64,000 nt of DNA from Methanothrix sp. GTDB lineage: Archaea; Halobacteriota; Methanosarcinia; Methanotrichales; Methanotrichaceae. How positions within the stretch are numbered: position 1 is the first letter of the stretch; each line of letters opens with the position of its first letter. Made by a program: the position numbers and the translations under genes. The notes under the pieces are model-generated. The model searched no databases and was not told where the DNA came from. It was given only the letters and a program-made list of their open reading frames with translations. The stretch covers positions 16,103 through 80,102 of the forward strand of contig WOYM01000058.1 of NCBI GenBank assembly GCA_011620785.1. Direction: 5' to 3'. Below are positions 9,301 through 18,231 of the stretch, piece after piece.

Positions 9301-10045
9301 CCCCACCCGCTTCGAAGGGAGACTGGGCCCGCTCCATCTCCTGGAGCTTGCCTATGATCTTCTCCATCTCCTTCGCCCTCTCCTCAAGGGCATGCATTCC
9401 CACCTCTATGCCCAGGATCCCGGATAGAACGCGCAGGACCTCTGATGCTGCCTTTGGATCGACCAGATAGCCACTGGTAACACCCATCAGACAGATCGCA
9501 TCCAGTCCCCGTAGGGCTCCCAGGCCCAGCAAGAGGCCGGAGACGCCTATAATGCCCCCACCGGGCTCGTTCTCCTGGAAGAGAACCCCCTGCGTTTTCA
9601 TCTCCTCCACCAGCTCGATGCTGGTGGCCGCGCCCATCACCGAGGACTTGTCCACGAACTGGCCGGTACCATAGCCGCCCAGAGCATAGATTCGCCGAAC
9701 CTTGTAGCTCTCGGCGATGTCCAGAAATATGCTGGTCAGCTCGTAATGGCCCTCATTGGTGGCACTCTGATAGTCGCCGATGATGATCAATAGATCGGGC
9801 TCCCCATTCTGCCCCCGTCGCGCATAGATCTCATTTTTCACCTGCTTGATGGTTCCATCCTCCTTCACCATCACCTGGGGAGGAAAATGGGGAGAGTAGA
9901 TCTCAATGATCTTCTCGGCATGCAGCTCCTCTACCATGTGATCTGCCACCAGTTTACCCACGTGGCCTACCCCAGGCAGCCCCTCAATCATAATGGGATC
10001 GGTGAGATCTACATCTTTTATGCGAAAAACCAGGGTCTCTTTCAT
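9275..10045 (-). CDS. PAC2 family protein (proteasome assembly chaperone-like)
   Basis: A 256-residue PAC2-fold protein. Archaeal members are related to eukaryotic proteasome assembly chaperone 2 and also to ATP-grasp-associated enzymes; the exact role here is unknown. Recognisable parts are the opening PIMIEGLPGVGHVGKLVADHM, LIIIGDYQSATNEGHYELT, and the glycine-rich ALGGYGTGQ, then GVSGLLLGLG. The C-terminal 30 residues form a probable coiled helix (LEERAKEMEKIIGKLQEMER). Its ATG shares one base with the nop10 stop codon, and its end overlaps the pmbA-like gene, so translation is tightly coupled. Confidence 0.88.
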   Translation of the reverse strand: MKETLVFRIKDVDLTDPIMIEGLPGVGHVGKLVADHMVEELHAEKIIEIYSPHFPPQVMVKEDGTIKQVKNEIYARRGQNGEPDLLIIIGDYQSATNEGHYELTSIFLDIAESYKVRRIYALGGYGTGQFVDKSSVMGAATSIELVEEMKTQGVLFQENEPGGGIIGVSGLLLGLGALRGLDAICLMGVTSGYLVDPKAASEVLRVLSGILGIEVGMHALEERAKEMEKIIGKLQEMERAQSPFEAGGDEDLRYIG

Positions 10046-10203
10046 TATGCCTCCGAGGCGAGGACTCTCCTGTATCTGCCATAAGGATCATCAGGGGAGA
10101 ACCTCGCTGGTTTGGTTGGCGCGGCACGGCCGCCACAGGCAGGACATATCTCCTTCAGGGTGTATCGAGCGCAGGACTCACACCGCAGGATCTTGGATCT
10201 CAT
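10045..10203 (-). CDS. nop10: Ribosome biogenesis protein Nop10
   Basis: A 52-residue core protein of H/ACA ribonucleoproteins, which guide RNA pseudouridylation with Cbf5, Gar1 and L7Ae. The reading frame encodes MRSKILRCESC, then TLKEICPACGG, giving zinc-ribbon cysteines at 8, 11, 20 and 23, followed by the basic PTKPARFSPDDPYGRYRR tail that contacts Cbf5. Its ATG overlaps the aIF2-alpha stop by 4 nt (ATGA), and its TAA shares one base with the PAC2 start. The order aIF2-alpha > nop10 > PAC2 is common in euryarchaea, which supports the call. Confidence 0.95.
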   Translation of the reverse strand: MRSKILRCESCARYTLKEICPACGGRAAPTKPARFSPDDPYGRYRRVLASEA

Positions 10204-10973
10204 GCCTCTCTGTAGAAAGCGCCCTCTCCGCCGTGTTGTTCTATATAGCTTACTATGGCCTGAGCGGCCTTTTTGAGAACGGACTCTGCATGCTTATAGT
10301 CCGGAGCAGTTACATGAATGCGGTATCGCGGTGCTCCGATATACGAAACTGAAAGGGTAGCATCCTTGTCCTTGGTCCTTCTGGCCTGTTTTAAAGCCTT
10401 GCGGATAACCTCTACACCATCCGGAGCGGGAGAGGTGATATCCACATAGCCGCTGATGTCAACCGACGGTATCTTGACATTATCTCGAGATAGGCTCTCT
10501 AAGATCTTGACATCCTCTTCGGTGAGATCGGCTTCGTTCAGAGCTTCAGCGCCACTGATCGCCGCCTCCTCCATGGCCAGATAGAGGCTGTCGTAGGCGG
10601 CCATGAGAGAATCAGCCACCCTCTTGGCATCCTCGGGCCGGTCTTTATAGGCCATCTCCAGCCATTTCCAGGCCTTCTGGTCCGCCTTCCACTCCTGGAT
10701 CTTCTCCCGCCTCTGATGCTCATTCACATCCTTGAGAGATAGATCGATGTGATGGCGGGAGGTATCTACATTCAGTACCTTACAAACTATCTTCTGCCCT
10801 TCTCGCACATGGTCGCGAATGTACTTGATCCATCCACTGGCTACCTCGGAGATATGAATCAGGCCCTGCTTGCCTGCATACTCGTCTATGGAGACGAAAG
10901 CACCGAAGTCCACCACCTGAGTGACGGTGCAGACCACAAGAGATCCGGGCTCTGGCCAGCCCTCACGTTGCAT
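10200..10973 (-). CDS. eif2a: Translation initiation factor aIF2 alpha subunit
   Basis: Alpha subunit of the heterotrimeric aIF2 that brings initiator tRNA to the ribosome. The 257 residues start MQREGWPEPGSLVVCTV and form an S1-type OB domain through about residue 85 (DFGAFVSIDEY, GLIHISEVASGWI, HHIDLSLKDV), then a helical middle domain, then a C-terminal alpha/beta domain ending in GGEGAFYREA. Length and domain order are typical. It follows S27e by 6 nt and overlaps nop10 by 4 nt inside the translation operon. Confidence 0.96.
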   Translation of the reverse strand: MQREGWPEPGSLVVCTVTQVVDFGAFVSIDEYAGKQGLIHISEVASGWIKYIRDHVREGQKIVCKVLNVDTSRHHIDLSLKDVNEHQRREKIQEWKADQKAWKWLEMAYKDRPEDAKRVADSLMAAYDSLYLAMEEAAISGAEALNEADLTEEDVKILESLSRDNVKIPSVDISGYVDITSPAPDGVEVIRKALKQARRTKDKDATLSVSYIGAPRYRIHVTAPDYKHAESVLKKAAQAIVSYIEQHGGEGAFYREA

Positions 10974-10979
10974 TAGAAA

Positions 10980-11147
10980 TCACTCGAGCACTTCTACTAC
11001 GGTAGTTTTGATCAATGCCTTGCCCCCAGTGGGCTCAGCCAATGTGCGCCCGCATACCAGGCATTTCACCACAGTTGAGGCATGGGCGAAGATCACCTGC
11101 TCATTCTCGCAGTCGTTGCATTTTACCTTGACGAACTTGCTGGGCAT
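10980..11147 (-). CDS. rps27e: 30S ribosomal protein S27e
   Basis: Zinc-ribbon ribosomal protein of 55 residues. Cysteines at 10, 13, 29 and 32 (CNDC and CLVC) bind zinc, and the product ends KTTVVEVLE as is usual. The correct start is ATG 11147 ([10 protein letters not shown]), two bases after the L44e stop, although the frame is open further upstream into L44e. It is co-transcribed with L44e and aIF2-alpha. Confidence 0.96.
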   Translation of the reverse strand: MPSKFVKVKCNDCENEQVIFAHASTVVKCLVCGRTLAEPTGGKALIKTTVVEVLE

Positions 11148-11149
11148 AT

Positions 11150-11425
11150 CTAGCTCTCCACCAGATCGAACTTGCCCGCCTTGAATCCGGGGCGGTTGTG
11201 GGCCTTCTTGCACTCACCACAGCGGTACCTCAGGTTAAGTCTCTTCGTGGGCTTGTCTCCGCCTGGAACCTTGGAGAACTTGCCCTGATTCCCTATTCCA
11301 TTGGCTCTGAGCTTCTGCCTGGTAATGCGGGTCAAGGTTGAAGCCCGGCCTTTTCTCACCCTTTCCACCGTTTGTGCGGTGTGCTTCTTGCAGAACGGAC
11401 AGTAAGCGTTAAGCTTCTTTGGCAT
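11150..11425 (-). CDS. rpl44e: 50S ribosomal protein L44e
   Basis: Zinc-binding large-subunit protein of 91 residues. It begins [16 protein letters not shown] with the first cysteine pair, and has [20 protein letters not shown] near the C-terminus with the second pair. ATG 11425 is chosen; the GTG two codons upstream would add only two residues. It sits 12 nt downstream of the GINS gene and 2 nt upstream of S27e, the usual euryarchaeal arrangement. Confidence 0.96.
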   Translation of the reverse strand: MPKKLNAYCPFCKKHTAQTVERVRKGRASTLTRITRQKLRANGIGNQGKFSKVPGGDKPTKRLNLRYRCGECKKAHNRPGFKAGKFDLVES

Positions 11426-11437
11426 CTTCACTTCTTA

Positions 11438-12004
11438 TCATCTCTGGATCTTCACTTCTGAAGCTAAATTTTTGTTGCGCAGATTTCTGGCATGGACGGC
11501 AGGGAGGACGACCACATCGTCCCTGGCGAGAAGGTAATTCTTCCCGTCAACTCCCGCAAACATAGGAACATCATCCAGCAACCGCACGACTTCGTATTCC
11601 CGCAATATATCTTTTTTGCCCGTTAAAGGCCTTTCGGTGGGAGTCATATGGGAGAGGATGGACTCCCGGCCGAGGGCAATGGTCGAGAGCATCTGCCGGT
11701 AGATCTCCGTCTCCTCTGCCGTCATGCCGGAGAAGACCTCCTCCCGAGAAGCCGATCTCGCATTGCGAAGCGCTCGGCGGACGATCTTCTTTATCCTCTG
11801 GTCGATGAGCTTGTTCAGACTGCTCCTCTCGCTCTTGAGGGTATCCTGCAGGATTTGAGCCTCAACGCTGAAGGGATCTATGATTTGAGAGAGCTCCTGG
11901 CTCATGCCGGTCAGATAAGTGCCAACCTGCTGATAGAAATCCTCATCCAACGGCTGAAGCTCCGCGGACTTGCGCTCTTCCCGGAGCGCATTGGCCAGAT
12001 CCAT
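11438..12004 (-). CDS. GINS complex subunit (archaeal Gins51/Gins15 type)
   Basis: Component of the CMG-like replicative helicase assembly (Cdc45/RecJ, MCM, GINS). The 188-residue protein has the alpha-helical A domain first (residues 1-115, including DFYQQVGTYL and the basic LNKLIDQRIKKIVRRALRNA), then a small beta-rich B domain at the C-terminus (VVRLLDDVPMFAGVDGKNYLL, VVLPAVHARNLRNKNLA). A C-terminal B domain is the Gins51 order. It lies directly downstream of priS and upstream of L44e; primase-GINS adjacency is common in euryarchaea. Confidence 0.88.
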   Translation of the reverse strand: MDLANALREERKSAELQPLDEDFYQQVGTYLTGMSQELSQIIDPFSVEAQILQDTLKSERSSLNKLIDQRIKKIVRRALRNARSASREEVFSGMTAEETEIYRQMLSTIALGRESILSHMTPTERPLTGKKDILREYEVVRLLDDVPMFAGVDGKNYLLARDDVVVLPAVHARNLRNKNLASEVKIQR

Positions 12005-12076
12005 TTCACCACCTCATCATCAAATTTATGCGGACTGATCTTAAGTGGCTGGATAGTATAATAGCTTTTCACCGTT

Positions 12077-13249
12077 CTAGTGTCTTGTCCTGGCCTGGGC
12101 CACCCCTCTGGCCATGAGGAATACCGCCAGGTAGAGGGGAAGCTCCTCGGTGCCCTCCTTCAGGCTGAAGCTCTGCCCTTTCATCTGGGTGTTGAAGGGC
12201 TTTGAGATCTCCAGAAAAACCGGTTCATCCCCGAAGACCACCGCATCCTCCAGGGGATCGAACTCCTCCAGAGCGCTGATCGATAAGGGCGTCACCCTCA
12301 GCCCCGAGCCGCCGTGCAGGCTCCCAGGACAACGGATCAGCCGGCGCACATCTGCGGTCACCGGCTCGTCGGTTTCGCCGCCCAGGATTTCTACAAACTG
12401 GTCTATAAGATAATAGTTGATAACAAATTTCCAAATATCTTGAACACCTTTTAGACTATCCAGATTACCTGATCGTATATCATCTAAAACACGATCACTC
12501 TTGATCCGCCTATAAAATTCGACAGCCCGAACATCTCCAATGTTTTTTATCGCAGTGAGCTTTTTCACAGCACTCTTTTCATCTAAACTGCGAATTTCTT
12601 CAGCAAATCTTAAAACTGCCTCATTAAACCTGCCACCCCATCCAGGTGAATTTTGAGCGGGACATCTGAGTGCGCGCACCTTCCCATCGCCAACATCACC
12701 AGATATCGACACCTTAAATCTCAGGCGTTCGATATCAAGGCCCCTGCCAGTTAGGTAATCAACTACTTCGCGCCGCTCGTCCCCCCCAAAGCCATAGATC
12801 CGCGGGTCCCGGACATGGATGTGATATCCCCGGCCGCCGGAGAAGACGACGCTAATTTTACTTTCCGCAAAACCGAAATCGGATAGCAAAAAGGAGAGGA
12901 GCTTTAGGGTCTCCCTCTTGACCTGCTCCAGCATCCCGGCATAGCTTCTGGCTGCACCGCGCAGGTGATCGGCATCCAAATCGAATATAAGGTCCGCTCC
13001 CTGCCATATCTTCTCCTTCATCGTCGGCGCACCGGGCCGCTGGTAATAGGCGGCGGAATGATAGACATGGCGGGGAATCATGGAGCGCACATAGTCCACC
13101 AGCTCCCCCCGGCTGAAGAAGGACTTGTGCCGGCGCATGCCTGAGTCATCGAAGAAGAGAAAACCCCATTCCCTGGACTGGAGGCCTGGAGGGACATCCA
13201 GGGTGGCCTGGATATAATACTCCCGGAACTTCGATATGAGGAAGTTCAT
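12077..13249 (-). CDS. priS: DNA primase small (catalytic) subunit
   Basis: Catalytic subunit of the archaeo-eukaryotic primase, making primers with PriL. The 390 residues contain the catalytic DxD in LIFDLDAD (Asp90 and Asp92), the SGGRGYHIHVRDPRIYG active-site segment, and RLRFKVSISGDVGD. The third carboxylate region and the basic RRLIRCPGSLHGGSGLRV follow near residue 310. Length fits. The stretch at about 12,420-12,750 is locally lower in GC than its neighbours but is unbroken. It precedes GINS by 72 nt. Confidence 0.95.
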   Translation of the reverse strand: MNFLISKFREYYIQATLDVPPGLQSREWGFLFFDDSGMRRHKSFFSRGELVDYVRSMIPRHVYHSAAYYQRPGAPTMKEKIWQGADLIFDLDADHLRGAARSYAGMLEQVKRETLKLLSFLLSDFGFAESKISVVFSGGRGYHIHVRDPRIYGFGGDERREVVDYLTGRGLDIERLRFKVSISGDVGDGKVRALRCPAQNSPGWGGRFNEAVLRFAEEIRSLDEKSAVKKLTAIKNIGDVRAVEFYRRIKSDRVLDDIRSGNLDSLKGVQDIWKFVINYYLIDQFVEILGGETDEPVTADVRRLIRCPGSLHGGSGLRVTPLSISALEEFDPLEDAVVFGDEPVFLEISKPFNTQMKGQSFSLKEGTEELPLYLAVFLMARGVAQARTRH

Positions 13250-13273
13250 GGTCAGGGGGTTTATGCCATCACC

Positions 13274-14002
13274 TCAATACACCTCGGGCCGGCGGTCGGA
13301 AAAGCAGGGAATCTCAACTCGTACCTGGTCCCTCTCGGATAGGTCGACCTCGGCGAATATGATTTCTTCGCCGCTCTCCGCCCCTGCCAGCACAGTGCCC
13401 CGGGCGCTGATGATCATGGAGCCACCCCCTTCTGCCCAGTTGCAGGCCAGGTGAGGGATCTGGTTCTCTATCGCCCGGGCGAGGCTTAGCGCCCGCCACT
13501 GCTCGCGCCGATGCTCAGGAAACTGGGCCACAGTCACCAGGAAGTCAGCATCCTGCAGGGTCAGGGAGCGGGCCACCTCGGGAAAGCGCAGGTCATAGCA
13601 GATCTCCAGCCCCACCCGGCCCCAGCGGGTGGCTATGGGGGAGATGAACTCCCCCCTATCGAAGTGCTTCTTCTCCTCGCCGAAGGGATGGATTTTGGGG
13701 CGCAGCTTCAAACCGGTGCGGTCCAGGCAAAATCCGAGGTTTGACCGGCCGCGACGGACTGAGCCGATGATCAGGCAGTCGTGATCCCTGACAATATCGC
13801 GAAACGGATCGAGCGCGGCGAGCATCAGATCCTCTGCACCTGCAGTGGCGGGCTCATAGCAGAATCCGGATAAAAAGAGCTCCGGATATACCAGTATCTC
13901 TGCGCCCATCTCAAGAGCAGAGCTGGCCAATCGGAGGGCCCGATCGAGGTTCTCGGGATCCTGGCAGGGCAGGACAGTCTGCTGAAGGAGGGCAGCACGC
14001 AT
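13274..14002 (-). CDS. Carbon-nitrogen hydrolase (nitrilase superfamily)
   Basis: Amidase-type enzyme of 242 residues with the full Glu-Lys-Cys triad: Glu41 in YPELFLSGF, Lys111 or Lys112 in HPFGEEKKHFDRGE, and Cys135 in GLEICYDLRFPE. The compact length and GLEICYDLRFPE are close to the omega-amidase / NIT-type group, but the substrate is uncertain. The gene begins at ATG 14002 and ends 24 nt before the priS start on the same strand, so it is probably the first gene of the long minus-strand run. It is divergent from the broken channel gene. Confidence 0.9.
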   Translation of the reverse strand: MRAALLQQTVLPCQDPENLDRALRLASSALEMGAEILVYPELFLSGFCYEPATAGAEDLMLAALDPFRDIVRDHDCLIIGSVRRGRSNLGFCLDRTGLKLRPKIHPFGEEKKHFDRGEFISPIATRWGRVGLEICYDLRFPEVARSLTLQDADFLVTVAQFPEHRREQWRALSLARAIENQIPHLACNWAEGGGSMIISARGTVLAGAESGEEIIFAEVDLSERDQVRVEIPCFSDRRPEVY

Positions 14003-14055
14003 GCTGAAAAAGAGGCAAGTTCGTATATATTAAGATGGACATAAGCTAGGCCTGG

Positions 14056-14709
14056 ATGCCCAAAAGCTATCGGCGTTGGACATATGAGATCCTGGAGGGG
14101 GAAAACCATACGCACAGATGGCCAAATCTGGTCAGCCTCGCCCTCATGCTTTTAGTGGTTCTTAATGTCGCAGCTGTGATCATGGAGACGGTGGAATGGC
14201 TCTACTTCGCCTATGGACCCATTTTTGAGGCATTCAATGTATTCTCCATAGGAATATTCACCATCGAGTATATACTGCGCATCTGGAGCTGCATTGAGGA
14301 TCCAAGATACCGCGCCCCTCAGGGCAGCAGACTGCGCTTTGCAATAACTCCCCTGGCAGTGGTGGACTTCATCGCGGTGTTTCCCTTCTATCTTCCATTC
14401 GTCATCGCCGATCTGAGGTTCATTCGAGCCATGCGCCTCTTCCGTCTCTTCCGGATTTTGAAGCTGGCCCATTACTCGCGCGCCCTGCAGACATTCGATG
14501 ACGTCCTCCGGTTGAAAAAGGAGGAGCTTGGTCTTATGCTCTTCACCATAATCATTCTGCTCATCACATTCGCCGGGATTGGTCTGCCCGTACTGCGGCC
14601 GCCGGATAGAGGGACGCAGCCAAGATCTGGAGGAGGAAGGAAGGATTCTGGAGTGGCGAATACGGTGACCTGTGCTTTGGCCTCAGGCGGGTATATCTTG
14701 CCTGAGTAG
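14056..14709 (+). pseudogene. Voltage-gated K+ channel-like gene, pore region broken
   Basis: The first ~175 codons encode a recognisable voltage-sensor module: S1 (SLALMLLVVLNVAAVI), S2-S3 (IFTIEYILRIWSC, VVDFIAVFPFYLPFVI), an S4 with repeated arginines (FIRAMRLFRLFRILKL) and S5 (LGLMLFTIIILLITFA). After S5 the frame loses homology: RGTQPRS resembles the pore-turret RGAQPEA seen in such channels, but no TVGYGD filter or S6 follows and translation stops at 14709. In the next frame near 14,655 EYGDLC survives, which I read as the remains of the GYGD filter. Small indels in the pore therefore inactivated it. A truncated sensor-only protein could still be made. Confidence 0.75.
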
Positions 14710-14756
14710 GCTGCCAAGCCAATCAGCCAAATGTGACACAACATCATCGTAGTCGC

Positions 14757-14788
14757 AAGCCCCGTCCTCCAGGGCGGAGTAGTTGACC
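14757..14788 (+). repeat. IS200/IS605-type right-end scar (hairpin plus GTAGTTGAC)
   Basis: A 32-bp unit with a 6-bp stem (CCGTCC / GGGCGG, loop TCCA) followed by AGTAGTTGACC. This hairpin-plus-tail form is familiar from the right ends of IS200/IS605 elements, where it is also the 3' end of the TnpB guide RNA. A second copy at 50700-50731 matches at 26 of 32 positions, with a compensatory pair change in the stem. No tnpA or tnpB remains beside it. Confidence 0.55.
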
Positions 14789-14830
14789 CGACAAATTGAT
14801 CTTCTCATAATTGCCATAAGATTCCTCGGT

Positions 14831-14963
14831 CCAGCCATTCGGACGGTTGGATGCAATGAGGAGAGGGCCGGGAGCGGCAAAAGGTAAAGGAAGAGATTGT
14901 AAGGAAAAGCCGCCCCTGGCCACAAACCAGTAGCGGTGCTATTATGCTTATTAATTCTATCGG
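14831..14963 (+). repeat. Dispersed ~130-bp repeat, copy 1
   Basis: Clearly related to 15994-16128 on the same strand. The best-conserved core shares AGCCGCCCCTGGCCAC exactly and GGTAAAGGA within GAGAGGGCCG...GCGGC. A hairpin can form: GCGGC with GCCGC closing a purine-rich 30-nt loop, flanked by GGCC/GGCC. The upstream third of this copy has a 1-nt indel relative to copy 2, so the small reading frame present in copy 2 is broken here. Confidence 0.75.
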
Positions 14964-15040
14964 TTGAAGGCAAGGAATGTTAATATCCGCCGATATTCCA
15001 TCATTGGATTTATCTTGGTCAAGATGCTTTACTCTTGGAT

Positions 15041-15805
15041 ATGCACCAATTCGTCCTCACCCCGGCGGCAGGAAAAAGACTGATTGCTAAAGCATTGGCC
15101 TCCCACCCTGCCATTTTAGAAGCGATGCGTTCCCATACCATAGTCATCATCGCCGGCACTACCAACGGCTACGTTGCAGAGGAGATTTTAGGGGCACTGG
15201 GCCAGGAGGAGGGCTTCTCTAAGAATCGGTTCTTCCGCGGGGTCACCCTCCTGCCGGGAAGGACCACCAATGAAGGCAGGCTGGCCGACCAGAGCCATTT
15301 TCCTGGAGACGTGGTGATAGAGGAGGGGATCTGGATGAAGGGCGCTACCATATTCGATGTCTCCGCCAGACTGAAGGAGGGGGATGTCATCCTCAAGGGA
15401 GCCAATGCTCTGGATCTCGTCCGCCATCAGGCAGGAGTTTTAATCGGCCATCCCCAGGGGGGCACGGCAATCGCCGCCCTGCAGGCAGCAGTGGGCCGCA
15501 GGGTGAGTCTGATCCTTCCCGTGGGGCTGGAAAAACGTATACCGGGAGATCTGATCGATCTGGCGGCACGATTGAACGCCCCCGGCAGCAATGGCCACAG
15601 GCTTCTGCCCCTGCCAGGTGAGGTATTCACCGAGATCGAGGCCATAAGGCTGTTATCCGGAGCCAAAGCTGAGATCCTGGCCGCAGGCGGGGTAGGAGGG
15701 GCAGAGGGAGCGGTCTGGCTGGCAGTGCAGGGCAGCCCCGAGGAGCTGAAAGCCTGTCAGAGCCAGATGGAAGCGATCAATAGGGAGGAGAATTTCAGGA
15801 TCTGA
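15041..15805 (+). CDS. Conserved hypothetical protein, function unknown
   Basis: A 254-residue soluble protein with an alpha/beta look that I cannot place in a characterised family. Distinct segments are [16 protein letters not shown] near residue 38, [10 protein letters not shown] near 65, [12 protein letters not shown] near 120, [16 protein letters not shown] near 137, and the glycine-rich [18 protein letters not shown] near 215. These read like nucleotide- or phosphate-binding loops but match no standard Walker or Rossmann signature exactly. ATG 15041 is chosen over TTG 15035. The gene is flanked by the two direct copies of the 130-bp repeat. It shows no sign of decay. Confidence 0.75.
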   Translation: MHQFVLTPAAGKRLIAKALASHPAILEAMRSHTIVIIAGTTNGYVAEEILGALGQEEGFSKNRFFRGVTLLPGRTTNEGRLADQSHFPGDVVIEEGIWMKGATIFDVSARLKEGDVILKGANALDLVRHQAGVLIGHPQGGTAIAALQAAVGRRVSLILPVGLEKRIPGDLIDLAARLNAPGSNGHRLLPLPGEVFTEIEAIRLLSGAKAEILAAGGVGGAEGAVWLAVQGSPEELKACQSQMEAINREENFRI

Positions 15806-15881
15806 ATCCACATTCATCGCAGATAGCTATAAATCCGATCTGGTGGATTTGGCCGGCAGGATAAACATCTCCAGCGGCTAC

Positions 15882-16070
15882 ATGGAAGGCAACAAAGACC
15901 TGGAGACGGAGTTCCTCAGCGATCTGATGAAGCTGGACTACGACCGACTCAAAAGGGTGCCTTCGTCTATCCAGAATGAGATGACCGCAAATCCGGTCAT
16001 CCGGACAATGAATATAATGAGAAGAGGGCCGAGAGCGGCGAAAGGTAAAGGAGGAAGATTGTTAGGATAA
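15882..16070 (+). CDS. Small hypothetical protein whose 3' end lies in the repeat
   Basis: A 62-residue product beginning MEGNKDLETEFLSDLM, with a helical, charged first half (DYDRLKRVPSSIQNEM) and a basic glycine-rich tail (RRGPRAAKGKGG). I start at ATG 15882 because a TATA-like GCTATAAATCC at 15826-15836 would place the transcript start beyond the upstream GTG at 15843. The last ~25 codons fall inside repeat copy 2. In repeat copy 1 several codon differences are synonymous (AGA/AGG, GCG/GCA), hinting that the block was once coding in both places. No family recognised. Confidence 0.45.
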   Translation: MEGNKDLETEFLSDLMKLDYDRLKRVPSSIQNEMTANPVIRTMNIMRRGPRAAKGKGGRLLG

Positions 16071-16128
16071 GCCGCCCCTGGCCACGGAACTGTAGCGAAG
16101 ATATTAATACTAATTAATTCTTTCGCTC
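15994..16128 (+). repeat. Dispersed ~130-bp repeat, copy 2
   Basis: Partner of copy 1 at 14831-14963, about 1.16 kb away in direct orientation, flanking one intact gene. The core GAGGGCCGAGAGCGGC through GCCGCCCCTGGCCAC can fold as a stem with GCGGC/GCCGC and GGCC/GGCC. Homology continues about 45 bp past the stem (TGTAGCG, then TAATTAATTCT), beyond the stop codon of the small gene, so the repeat is not only coding sequence. Confidence 0.75.
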
Positions 16129-16160
16129 AGTTCACGCTTATGCTGCCGCTTCTCATCTAG

Positions 16161-16730
<570 letters not shown>

Positions 16731-16805
16731 GCGGCAGTGTAGACTGTCCCCGGAGAGGAAAGACTTGTTTCAACTTCTGCATAGCCTCTGGATTTACAAG
16801 GGAGT

Positions 16806-16990
16806 TCAATGCCCTGTGGGCCGCAGCACTGACTGCAGATCCTCTATCTTCACAGGCTTGCTGAGATAGCTGTCCATGCCTGCTTCCAGACATCTCTTTC
16901 AAGATCTGTTTGCTGGTCTCGGTTATCACCGGCCATTGATACTTTATCTCTGTCCAAGGTTGCCATCTGTCGCACCATCAGTGCTTGCTG
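16806..16990 (-). pseudogene. Fossil of a response-regulator receiver domain C-terminus
   Basis: Reading the minus strand, codons from about 16,891 down to a stop at 16806-16808 encode RCLEAGMDSYLSKPVK and then IEDLQSVLRP. This is the classic end of a receiver domain in hybrid sensor kinases: loop beta5 with the conserved Lys, then alpha5. Upstream, in a shifted frame, PVITETSKQILKEM resembles the beta4 PVIAMTA region. No start codon, phosphoacceptor Asp region or kinase domain remains. It is an eroded remnant that partly fills the 440-bp gap between ribC and the next gene; I see nothing else in the rest of that gap. Confidence 0.6.
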
Positions 16991-17172
16991 AGCGTTGAAA
17001 GGTCGATAAGGAATATGGTATATAATAACTATTCGATAGAGTTGCAAGGGCTTTGCAGCTTATGATTTTTTCCTCGGAAAAGGTATGGCTGAGCCCACCC
17101 AGGATCCTCAGCTACGCTGATCGAACGGGTGAAGGCTCGCCTCCAATGGCGCGATCGTCCTATTGTGAGCCC

Positions 17173-18192
17173 TCAGGCCGAGAGGGACTGGTTTTCCGGC
17201 AGCACAACCCTTGCCTCATCCTGGGGCAGAGCATCATCGGCCACTGTTGCGGGGAGCGCCTCGATGACAGCAGTCTCGTTCAATCCATCCTGATCCAATA
17301 AGGAGACAGCAACCGCCTCGCTCTCAGGATAAGATGACATATTGAAGAGCTGAGCAGCGCTGGCCTCGGGCGGCAGAACGATATTTACGCTCTCATTGAA
17401 TCCATCGAAGACCACGGAAGTAGTGGAGCTCATGCGAACCGCTATGTTCTCCTCCTCCGATGACTGCAGTCCCAGTGACTGGGGAGCCATATAAAGGGTC
17501 TCAAACATATCCGCCCTCTTTAAGAGCTGATCCTCTTTGGATATCCAGTAATGGACCTCCATGGTCATATTGCGGAAGAGATCGGAGAAATTCAGGGGGA
17601 TGAATGGCACAATGGAAGCCACCTCCTGTGAAAAGGGATCGGCATAAGAGGCAATGTCTATCTCTGCTCGCACCTTATAGCAGTCCTCGTCCCCCACCAT
17701 CTCCGAGCCGACCAGAGTAAGCCGGGACTGATTGAACATATCGATCTGCTGGTCCAGGGAATTCTCTCGAGACCAGGCATCGCCCAATCCAGATAGCTCC
17801 ATAGCGGTCCAGTTGCCATCCATCTTCATATAAATGGTGTCGTTTTGCAGATACTCTTCCAGGGCTAATGCCGTGGAGTTGCCCTCATCGCCGGGAATAA
17901 AAGTCAAAGAGGCCATGACGAGCTTCAGGGCCTGATCGGTCATATTCACCAGGCCAAAGCCGATGGACCGGGTTTGAACCTGCTGAGACTGGCCAGAAGA
18001 GAGGTTCTCAAGCATCATATCCTGCTCCATCTCCATGGAGAAGGTGTAGGATTTCAGGTCGTCCGATGATGCGACCACCAGCCCCCTCAAAATGGTTGAT
18101 ACGGGATCATCCTGGGAGCGGTCAGTTGACTGGCATAAAGCGCAGGTGCTTGAAAGCAGCAAGACCATTGCCAGAATCATTAGATATCTCAT
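17173..18192 (-). CDS. Secreted hypothetical protein, LolA/LppX-like fold suspected
   Basis: A 339-residue exported protein: signal peptide MRYLMILAMVLLLSSTCALC followed by a mature domain. Segments such as LKSYTFSMEMEQDM, MKMDGNWTAMELSG, CYKVRAEIDIAS and MTMEVHYWISKEDQLLKRADM follow the pattern of lipoprotein-carrier-like half-barrels (residue exposure, then a sentence-like YWISKEDxLLxR strand), which in archaea are widespread cell-surface proteins of unknown role. A Cys sits at the end of the signal, but it is not a strong lipobox. The last 60 residues are acidic and alanine/valine rich. Many NxS/T sites suggest glycosylation. Function unknown. Confidence 0.75.
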   Translation of the reverse strand: MRYLMILAMVLLLSSTCALCQSTDRSQDDPVSTILRGLVVASSDDLKSYTFSMEMEQDMMLENLSSGQSQQVQTRSIGFGLVNMTDQALKLVMASLTFIPGDEGNSTALALEEYLQNDTIYMKMDGNWTAMELSGLGDAWSRENSLDQQIDMFNQSRLTLVGSEMVGDEDCYKVRAEIDIASYADPFSQEVASIVPFIPLNFSDLFRNMTMEVHYWISKEDQLLKRADMFETLYMAPQSLGLQSSEEENIAVRMSSTTSVVFDGFNESVNIVLPPEASAAQLFNMSSYPESEAVAVSLLDQDGLNETAVIEALPATVADDALPQDEARVVLPENQSLSA

Positions 18193-18231
18193 ATGGATGA
18201 TTATGGGGGTGCAGGATAAATCCGTTTTGCT

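Noticed and set aside
14683..14973. 96-codon minus-strand frame over the IS-type scar and repeat copy 1
   Set aside because: It is explained by the scar and repeat on the other strand and has no recognisable domain.
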